Below are positions 30,101-35,810 of a DNA stretch of 35,810 bases, piece after piece; the first letter of the stretch is position 1; every line of letters starts with the position of its first letter. The stretch comes from JAPLVB01 sp964353635 (lineage in GTDB: Archaea; Aenigmatarchaeota; Aenigmatarchaeia; QMZP01): contig CAYGVS010000010.1 in assembly GCA_964353635.1 (NCBI GenBank), positions 1 through 35,810 of the forward strand, read 5' to 3'. The notes under the pieces are model-generated. The model made no database searches, was not told the DNA's origin, and was given only the letters and a program-made list of their open reading frames with translations. Made by a program: the position numbers and the translations under genes.

Positions 30101-31771
30101 ATGGCAGAGAAGAAAGAGAAATCAAGCAACCCGTTCCTGGAAGACATGCTTCCTGAGCCCAAGTCGCTTCTTGTAGACGAGCTGCAGAAGGCTGCAATAA
30201 CAAATGCGCTTACGGGATACGCAGTACTGGGCTGGCCTAAGGAGATGGAGATAGTGTTGGATTACACCGGCCTCAGAGGCAGCGCCTCAAACATCTTCTG
30301 GACCTTCACCCACAGGATGGGAAAGATGAGGTACTCAATCAGCAAGGCGGATGAATGGGTCGAGATAAATCCGAACTACACGGAGCTTTATAACCAGATG
30401 CTGGGGCAGAAGCAGAGGATAGAGGGCGCCATAAAGTCCAGCCTCGGGTCCGTGGCACAGGCTGTTGCTGATTACGAGCTGCTCAGGCACGACTCCAGGA
30501 GGTACAGGGAGATACTGGACTACTTCAAGAAGGGCCAGAAGGACCAGCATGTGCTCCGCTCTCTCTTCGTGGACAGGGTGGATGCGTACACAGGCGAGGG
30601 ATACTCCCTGGTAACCATGGCAAAGAGGTGGCCCACCATAATAACGGATTTCATAAGGATGAAAGAAGAGATGGAGGACGTGAATGAGATAAGGAAGGAT
30701 TTGGACGTCTCGCAGGCGGAGGCCACTGTGCTAAAGACCAAGAACGAGCTTTACAAGGAGTGGAAGACGCTCTTCCTTCCCGCTGTGAAGGAGAGGGTGG
30801 CCAGGATAGACACGCTCGTGAAGGCCAGGCATAGGTCCATCGATGAGTACAAGAACTGGCTCAAGCCCTACATAGCCAAGTTCAAGTCTATGAAGGAAGC
30901 TAGCGAAGGCACGAGTCTTACTGGAAACCAGTTTTATGTGAACAATGCCTTTGCGACTCCAGGCTTCGGTACGATGGACGCATGGACCTTCGTAAGGATA
31001 TGGACATGGAGACCGTTCCAGCCTGTGGAAGGCGGCAAGCCCGAGGCTATTGTAGAGGGCGGGACAAGCAAGAGGAAGGGGTTTGTTATTGATCCATATG
31101 ATGCGTTCGTGAAGCACTGGAAAGAAAAACTGGAGGTCCATTATGGCATAAAGATATCCGACAAGGAGGTGGATGATTACCTCAAAGATGCGCTTGATAG
31201 AAACCCGACATCCCACTGCTCTGAGATGGAATCACAGGCCATATATTACCTGCTTTTCGATTTCAAGATCCTTCTCAGCACCATGAGAAGCCCGCCCCCT
31301 GAGGGAGTGGAGATGGACAACATCATGTTCTACCCCATGAGGATATGGGTGATGTCGCAGAACGTTCTCCTTGTGTTCATGCTGGAGCTTATGGCGAGGA
31401 GGAAGCATATGGACAGGTACATGAACGAGATAATAGGGACGCGCAGCATCGAGGAGGACATATACAAGAAGGTGGAAGAGGAGTTCGGGGGGAAGAAAGA
31501 GGATGAAAAGGATGAAGAAGAGAGCCTCTGGCAGAAGCTCAAGCCCAAGTACTACACGAAATATGATGACGAGATAGAGGACAAGAATGAGAGGATAATG
31601 AAGAGCACGTTCGAACCGAACAGGACCCTTAAATTCATCAGGTTCTTCGTGAAGCCCGGCCCCTATGAATCCGTGTTCTTCGAGAGGCTGAGCAAGATGT
31701 ACTTCAGGGCGAGCGGATTCTGGTACAAGCAGATGGTGGACCTGCTCAAGGGTGCAATGAAAATCGAGTGA
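30101..31771 (+). CDS. Large uncharacterised protein, first of a two-gene unit
   Basis: 556 aa, mostly charged and helical (KKGQKDQHVLRSLFVDRVDA, VNEIRKDLDVSQAEATVLKT), with a Trp-rich centre (AWTFVRIWTWRPFQPVEGG), a hydrophobic stretch VWVM-like (RIWVMSQNVLLVFMLELMAR), and an acidic loop (KKEDEKDEEES). No signal peptide, no catalytic motif recognised. GGTGA lies before the ATG and an AT-rich ACAATATTATACTAT some 40-55 nt upstream. It is followed by the 590-aa TIM-barrel-like gene on the same strand across a 99-nt spacer with a family element. Not recognised. Confidence 0.8.
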   Translation: MAEKKEKSSNPFLEDMLPEPKSLLVDELQKAAITNALTGYAVLGWPKEMEIVLDYTGLRGSASNIFWTFTHRMGKMRYSISKADEWVEINPNYTELYNQMLGQKQRIEGAIKSSLGSVAQAVADYELLRHDSRRYREILDYFKKGQKDQHVLRSLFVDRVDAYTGEGYSLVTMAKRWPTIITDFIRMKEEMEDVNEIRKDLDVSQAEATVLKTKNELYKEWKTLFLPAVKERVARIDTLVKARHRSIDEYKNWLKPYIAKFKSMKEASEGTSLTGNQFYVNNAFATPGFGTMDAWTFVRIWTWRPFQPVEGGKPEAIVEGGTSKRKGFVIDPYDAFVKHWKEKLEVHYGIKISDKEVDDYLKDALDRNPTSHCSEMESQAIYYLLFDFKILLSTMRSPPPEGVEMDNIMFYPMRIWVMSQNVLLVFMLELMARRKHMDRYMNEIIGTRSIEEDIYKKVEEEFGGKKEDEKDEEESLWQKLKPKYYTKYDDEIEDKNERIMKSTFEPNRTLKFIRFFVKPGPYESVFFERLSKMYFRASGFWYKQMVDLLKGAMKIE

Positions 31772-31780
31772 TTATGGAGA

Positions 31781-31834
31781 GAAGGCGGACTCGCATCATT
31801 AGCTAAAAACGCTGGTAATTATGCAAGCGCCTTC
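31781..31834. repeat. Long palindromic element between the two large genes
   Basis: Ends GAAGGCG / CGCCTTC with inner arms GCATcATTA / TAATtATGC. Counterpart of 8767-8817. A TATA-like CAAATAAAATTA lies immediately after it, some 25-36 nt before the next ATG. Confidence 0.8.
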
Positions 31835-31870
31835 AAATAAAATTAGAATGGTTCAACTAAGGCGAAGGTT

Positions 31871-33643
31871 ATGCCGTACAAGCTTGCCGTCACGAGCGGT
31901 CTCTACTACATTGCAAGAGGGGAGGAGCTGGCCACTGCTGTGAGGAAGCTGGGGTTCGGCCTCACAAAAGGGACCTCTGCGGTGGAGATAGCCCTGGACG
32001 TCCCGCATGAGATTACTGAGACAGATGGCGTGGAGCTCAGGCAGATAGCCAAGAAGCAGGCGATGGACGTCCTCATACACGGCTCGCTCACCATGCCTTT
32101 CGAGGTGCCTGAACGAGGGGAGTGGAGGGACGCTCATGACCATGCGCTCAAGTCCATCCGCTCCGCTGTCTTCGCTGGGGGGAAGTATGTCAACTTCCAT
32201 GCTTGCCTTAACATATGGCTGGAGCTCATGACATATGCAGGAAGGAAGCTCACCATGACCTTCTGCGACCACAAGGGAAGGTTCATCTCGCACATACTCT
32301 CGGAGGTCCCGAAGCTCAGGGAGTGGTTCATTGAGAACAGGGCAATTGAATACAGGTATTATGGGGATATCCTTACACAGAAGGAGATTAGCGAGGCGCA
32401 TGTGAAGTCTTCTATTGCAAGGGGTGAAGCTGCTTACATGGAGGAAGTTAGGCAGAGGATTAACGAGTTCATTAAAAAAAACGCAAGGGAGCCAACTGAA
32501 GCAGAGGGACTAAGGATTAAGGACGATGTTCAGAAAAAACTTTCCATGGAGCAGTCAAAGCTCGATGATCAATACCTGAAGGAAAAAATCAGGGAGAAGC
32601 TTGCCAGGGGGGACCGCTGGAATACGGACGAGCTCAGGGCCGGGATAGCAGGTGTCATAGACGGCTACCTCATAATGGGCCACTACATGATGGCGATAAA
32701 GGACCCCATATGGATGGAGATGGCAGACCTGTACAAGGAGCACCTGGGCAAGTACAAGCTTGATTATGAGAAAATCGACTCCCTAGACGAAGCGTGGCAC
32801 CAGGCACAGCAGAGTAACGACCGCAAGTTCAAGGAGTTCTTCTACGGGGCAATTGGCGCCAAGTTCCTGGAGGGCCACGTGGAGATGATATTCAAGTGGA
32901 TGAACGAGGAATTCATCCCAAAGGAGCTCAAGGGGAAGCAGGAGCTCATAGACATCGCGAAGAACCTGAAAATCACATTCGAGACGCCTGATGCCAGGGA
33001 CCCCACGCATGCCGGCCTTTTCGTCCTGTGGAACCAGAGACAGATATACGTGGCTGTGAAGAACATACGCAAGACTCTTAAGACTGACAAGGTCTGGATG
33101 CTTGTGGACTTCGAGCACATGGCCACGCAGGGCGTGGACCCGATATTGGACATGGAGGATATAATGAAGAAGATCCCGGACTTCGGGACGCTAGCGCTGG
33201 CGGTGCACGCGAACGCGCCAAATCCCGGCCATGCACACATACCCCTGGAGCTGGGGGACGTGAGGGTTTACAAGCTTCTTTGGTCCCTTCACAAGACAGG
33301 CTTCCTCAGGGACCCTGCGAACAAGGAGAAGGAGAAGCTCTGCTACGTGATTTACGAGAGGGGTGGGGGAGATGACCCTTTCAAGCAGTCCATTGACACG
33401 CTGAGGCTTGTCATGAAATACATACAGGAGGGAGTCAGCCCAGACAATCTCCCTCCTGAGTTCTTTGGGATGAAAGGCGCTGTTGCAGGTGATATTGTCC
33501 GCCAGGGGCAGATAATCAGGGACCATGCATGGGAGCCACTGAAGGACCTCCTGGAGATGCCTGAGGAGGAGTGGGGCCTGCTCTCAAGCACAGCAGTGAG
33601 GAAAGGCAAGGCCAAGGAATGGGAGAAGGCGAAGAACAGGTAG
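31871..33643 (+). CDS. TIM-barrel-like (xylose isomerase / AP endonuclease type) protein, large
   Basis: 590 aa. N-terminal strands and helices read KLAVTSGLYYIARG, VEIALDVPHEI, VLIHGSLTMPFEV and YVNFHAC, and C-terminal ones VWMLVDFEHMATQGVDP, LALAVHANAPNPGHAHIPLE and LCYVIYERGGGDD: spaced His, Asp and Glu residues at strand ends as in sugar-phosphate isomerase and endonuclease IV-like barrels. A long helical insert (about residues 170-340, MEEVRQRINEFIKKNAREPT and on) splits the barrel. The insert and the tight pairing with the 556-aa protein are unusual. Substrate unknown; the metal-site assignment is inferred from residue pattern. Confidence 0.65.
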   Translation: MPYKLAVTSGLYYIARGEELATAVRKLGFGLTKGTSAVEIALDVPHEITETDGVELRQIAKKQAMDVLIHGSLTMPFEVPERGEWRDAHDHALKSIRSAVFAGGKYVNFHACLNIWLELMTYAGRKLTMTFCDHKGRFISHILSEVPKLREWFIENRAIEYRYYGDILTQKEISEAHVKSSIARGEAAYMEEVRQRINEFIKKNAREPTEAEGLRIKDDVQKKLSMEQSKLDDQYLKEKIREKLARGDRWNTDELRAGIAGVIDGYLIMGHYMMAIKDPIWMEMADLYKEHLGKYKLDYEKIDSLDEAWHQAQQSNDRKFKEFFYGAIGAKFLEGHVEMIFKWMNEEFIPKELKGKQELIDIAKNLKITFETPDARDPTHAGLFVLWNQRQIYVAVKNIRKTLKTDKVWMLVDFEHMATQGVDPILDMEDIMKKIPDFGTLALAVHANAPNPGHAHIPLELGDVRVYKLLWSLHKTGFLRDPANKEKEKLCYVIYERGGGDDPFKQSIDTLRLVMKYIQEGVSPDNLPPEFFGMKGAVAGDIVRQGQIIRDHAWEPLKDLLEMPEEEWGLLSSTAVRKGKAKEWEKAKNR

Positions 33644-33772
33644 TTTCACATCTATTTCGCTTTCTAATAAATTCTTAGTTAACAGTGCAAACAATGCGCT
33701 AAATAGTTGTTATGCTCAATTGCGAGCCGGCCTGACCGATGGGTTTTTATAATTCAAATCAATCTGGATATT

Positions 33773-34204
33773 ATGCTTTACTTGAAGAAGCCGGAAGGGT
33801 TCAATCCTACTTTGGAAGCAGTTGGATGTTTCGTGGAATATGATGGAGAAATCTTACTGCTACATAGGCAGGACTCAAGACCGCAGGGAAATACTTGGGG
33901 TATCCCTTCGGGTAGAATGGATGATGGAGAAGCCCTCATGGAAGCAGTGTGCAGGGAAATAAGAGAGGAAACAGGTTACGTTATTCCTCCTCCCAAGGTT
34001 TCCCACTTCGCAAAAACGTATGTCAGGTTTTCTGATTATGACTTTGTGTACCACATTTTCCATACGCGAATGGATGAAAAGCGAGAAGTCCTGCGAAATC
34101 CCAGAGAACATAAGGACTCAATGTGGACTTCTCCAAACGCCGCTTTGAGTTTGCCTTTGATACAAGATTTGGATTCCTGCATAAAATTGTTCTATAAAAT
34201 CTGA
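33773..34204 (+). CDS. Nudix hydrolase
   Basis: 143 aa from MLYLKKPEGFNP. The Nudix box GRMDDGEALMEAVCREIREE then TGYVI fits the G-x5-E-x7-REUxEExGU pattern; its Glu residues bind metal. VGCFVEYDGEILLLHRQDS and TWGIPSG precede it. Nudix enzymes cleave nucleoside diphosphate-linked compounds; the substrate is not visible. The start is preceded by TTTTATAATT at leaderless distance; an upstream in-frame ATG at 33707 is less likely. Confidence 0.9.
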   Translation: MLYLKKPEGFNPTLEAVGCFVEYDGEILLLHRQDSRPQGNTWGIPSGRMDDGEALMEAVCREIREETGYVIPPPKVSHFAKTYVRFSDYDFVYHIFHTRMDEKREVLRNPREHKDSMWTSPNAALSLPLIQDLDSCIKLFYKI

Positions 34205-34271
34205 CGGCCGGCCCGCAACTTCTTCGGCTCCTTCGGAGCCTCGACCCTTCTATGCAATCTTTGAGGGGAGC

Positions 34272-34348
34272 ATAACAGCCGTTTTACGGCTCGCCTGCGG
34301 GCTCTCCCAAACCAGCTCACTCTGGCTTCGCAAAACGGCATATGTTAT
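34272..34348. repeat. 77-bp inverted-repeat element
   Basis: Left arm ATAACAGCCGTTTT (34272-34285) and right arm AAAACGGCATATGTTAT (34332-34348) pair over 14 positions with a 3-nt bulge. Inside are smaller hairpins (CGCC/GGCT-rich). Just upstream is GGCTCC / GGAGCC around TTC at about 34229-34243. It fills the gap between the Nudix and pilin-like genes. Could be a terminator region or a mobile palindrome. Confidence 0.5.
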
Positions 34349-34390
34349 CACTATATTTTTCAATTTAAGCCGCCTCAGCAAAATATTATC

Positions 34391-34750
34391 ATGCGCGGGT
34401 TCTGGTACATGCTGGAGGCTATCATCGCCGGGATAATCATTATCGGGTTCCTTGCTGTGATAAGCCAGACCTTCATAAATCCCCAGCAGAGCGACCTCTC
34501 CGCAAGGGCTTATGATGCCCTGAAAGGCCTGGACCAGCAGGGAGTGCTGAGGCCCTATGCCGCCGCAGGTGATTGGGGAGGCCTCAACTCAGAGGTCAGG
34601 ATTTATGACAGCAACCATAGCATAATGCTGTGCACGCATTCGCAATGCGTTGGGCAGAGACCTGAGGCAAATAACGTATGGGTCGGAAACTACATGATAG
34701 CAGGCGACCAGACTTATAATCCTGTGCAGGTCAGGCTGTACATGTGGTAA
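34391..34750 (+). CDS. Pilin-like secreted protein
   Basis: 119 aa. Basic N-terminus, then MLEAIIAGIIIIGFLAVISQ as a hydrophobic helix with a Glu at its start, typical of type IV pilin-like and archaellin-related class III signal sequences. The external domain has a Cys pair (LCTHSQC) and strands VRIYDSNHS and QVRLYMW. Likely a surface or pilus component. AT-rich AATTTAAGC lies about 25 nt upstream. Confidence 0.7.
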   Translation: MRGFWYMLEAIIAGIIIIGFLAVISQTFINPQQSDLSARAYDALKGLDQQGVLRPYAAAGDWGGLNSEVRIYDSNHSIMLCTHSQCVGQRPEANNVWVGNYMIAGDQTYNPVQVRLYMW

Positions 34751-34758
34751 TGCCGCAC

Positions 34759-34779
34759 GAAGGCAGCGAAGCTGCCTTC
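34759..34779. repeat. Small GAAG/CTTC palindrome between pilin-like genes
   Basis: Stem GAAGGCAGC / GCTGCCTTC (9 bp, perfect), loop GAA, the same loop as at 22529. Lies 8 nt after the stop of the first pilin-like gene. Confidence 0.85.
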
Positions 34780-34879
34780 TCCGTTAAGTCACAAAGATAA
34801 CATATTGGCAAGCCAAGAGTAGCAAGGCGATAGGTATGAGACAGGCGAGACGCAAAGAGAGAAGGAGATTCGGAAGGAA

Positions 34880-35440
34880 ATGAACCGCAAAGAGAGGCGT
34901 ATGAAAGGCCAGTTCTTCATCCTCGGAGCCGTCCTCATATGCATACTTTTCTACATCGGGATGCCGCTTTACGCGCCATCGATAAATTCCCAGAAGGGTG
35001 ATATCTCCCTAGCTTCTTCAAATATCGCATCGGAATTCCCGAAAGCGCTCAATCTTGGGGTGAAGGAAGGAGCGGGCCCCGGAAGCCTTGTGGATTTCTC
35101 GCAGTTCGCAAGGAGCAGGCTCCTGGAGCAGAGTATGGGCTTCAGGGCGCTGTGGGTCGTAGCTGAGCCTGAAAGCTCCATGGTAAGGATAACGGCAGGC
35201 AACTTCATGGGAAGCCAGGAAGTCGTGAACGTGACTGCTGGCGGAAGCCAGCAAAGCTTCGTACTGGATGACGGCACTTACCAGAGCGCTCTCTTGCCGT
35301 TATCAGGAAATTACCAGATAAGGATAGAATACTCAGGAAGGTCTTGGGATGGCACCTGGCAAGCGGACAAGGTAAGCCTCTACTCATTCATAGAAACGTC
35401 AAGAGGTGGGGACATAGCGGTTCAGGAAACCGAGGCGTAG
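34880..35440 (+). CDS. Membrane-anchored secreted protein, pilin-like N-terminus
   Basis: 186 aa. Basic start, then GQFFILGAVLICILFYIGMP as membrane segment, and an external part rich in beta strands (ALWVVAEPESSMVRITAGNF, YQIRIEYSGRSWDGTW). The KGQFF-type entry is common among small archaeal surface proteins next to pilins. GGAAGGAA precedes the first ATG; MKGQFF at 34901 is an alternative start. Overlaps the convergent downstream gene by 19 nt. Confidence 0.65.
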   Translation: MNRKERRMKGQFFILGAVLICILFYIGMPLYAPSINSQKGDISLASSNIASEFPKALNLGVKEGAGPGSLVDFSQFARSRLLEQSMGFRALWVVAEPESSMVRITAGNFMGSQEVVNVTAGGSQQSFVLDDGTYQSALLPLSGNYQIRIEYSGRSWDGTWQADKVSLYSFIETSRGGDIAVQETEA

Positions 35441-35810
35441 TCTTCATCTTTGTCCGAGCCGCTTGGCTCAGCTTCTTTCTTTTTTCCTTCCTTCTTTGGC
35501 TTCTTGTCCTCTTTATCCTTTTTGGGCTTCTCGGCCTTCTTCCCACCGCCCTTGAAAAGCCTTCTGATAGGCCATGTTATGACATTGAGCATCTTGAACC
35601 AGCCGCATATGACGTCGTATATGAAATATGTGGCTATGCCTGCCAGTCCGAACCACAGGACTGTCTGCAGACTGAGGTCCACATCGAAGCCGATAAGGTA
35701 GAGGACTACTGGAATCGCGGCCGAGATGACCCCGACTATTATGGCCTTCATTATCTGCTTGAATATCATGTAGGCCATGATCAGGAAGACTATCCCTGCC
35801 CCAATCAGGA
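35422..35810 (-). CDS. Membrane protein with Lys-rich tail (N-terminus beyond the window)
   Basis: The frame is open to the window edge (LIGAGIVFLIMAYMIFKQ before the first ATG at 35778). Hydrophobic segments IIVGVISAAIPVVLYLIGF and VLWFGLAGIATYFIYDVICG, then a Lys/Glu-rich tail (KKAEKPKKDKEDKKPKKEGK) and acidic end. Likely a multi-pass membrane protein with a cytoplasmic tail. Not recognised. Confidence 0.65.
   Translation of the reverse strand, partial: LIGAGIVFLIMAYMIFKQIMKAIIVGVISAAIPVVLYLIGFDVDLSLQTVLWFGLAGIATYFIYDVICGWFKMLNVITWPIRRLFKGGGKKAEKPKKDKEDKKPKKEGKKKEAEPSGSDKDEDYASVS

Noticed and set aside
22290..33695. Shared GTTAACAGTGCAAA near 22298 and 33679
   Set aside because: A 14-base match without extended similarity or structure; could be chance, so not used as evidence that the two regions are from one genome.
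1..35810. CRISPR array
   Set aside because: The repeats present are pairs or dispersed palindromes; no series of regular repeats with unique spacers and no cas-like genes were found.
1..35810. tRNA or rRNA genes
   Set aside because: I looked in the larger spacers for cloverleaf marks such as GGTTCGAATCC and for rRNA-like conserved stretches, and saw none.

Overview
The window is a composite of archaeal chromosome and at least one block that looks bacterial or viral. The archaeal part is clear: RNA polymerase genes with the split B subunit and a separate H subunit, ABCE1, an AbrB-ACT regulator, a HerA-type ATPase, pilin-like secreted proteins, and many genes with a TATA box about 25 nt upstream of the start codon (leaderless promoters). 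Moderate GC, many lineage-specific small membrane proteins and the mix of families suggest a DPANN-type or euryarchaeal uncultivated genome assembled from metagenome data. There is a run of Ns inside one RNA polymerase gene, and the first ~240 bases look like a foreign misjoin.

Layout. 1-288: fragment of a CHAT-like protein, fused at a short shared sequence to rpoA'. 193-5894 (minus): rpoH, rpoB'', rpoB', rpoA' operon, with many small hairpins in its spacers. 5958-9754: AbrB-ACT regulator, membrane thioredoxin-fold protein, glutamate dehydrogenase, thioredoxin reductase. 9866-12997: accessory block with a zinc-ribbon/HTH protein, an AbiE-type toxin-antitoxin pair with a palindromic operator, a decayed second copy of the HTH gene, and an AAA ATPase of the DUF4143 type with a repeated upstream element.

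13.08-22.5 kb is a minus-strand island of about 14 mostly small genes. Nearly every one is preceded by a strong AAAGGAG ribosome binding site. The set includes an OmpA-like secreted protein, a radical SAM/SPASM maturase followed by a protein with a Cys-rich C-terminus, several single- or double-pass membrane peptides, a DnaJ-type zinc-finger protein and secreted proteins. Gene spacers are packed with hairpins, and the last gene is followed by a textbook intrinsic terminator. Next to it, and directly downstream of HerA, lies a gene for a bacterial-type sigma-70 family protein.

23145-35810: a coiled-coil/HerA pair, ABCE1, small membrane proteins, two related uncharacterised proteins around a Cys-cluster protein, a pair of large uncharacterised proteins (556 aa, and a 590 aa TIM-barrel-like protein), a Nudix hydrolase, two pilin-like secreted proteins, and a membrane protein cut by the window edge.

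A dispersed family of small palindromes that begin GAAG and end CTTC runs through the archaeal part. Stem bases covary between copies, and several copies share the loop CTCTTG. Two copies lie inside coding sequence (ABCE1 and the HTH gene) without breaking the frame. I found none inside 13.1-22.4 kb, which supports a separate origin for the island.
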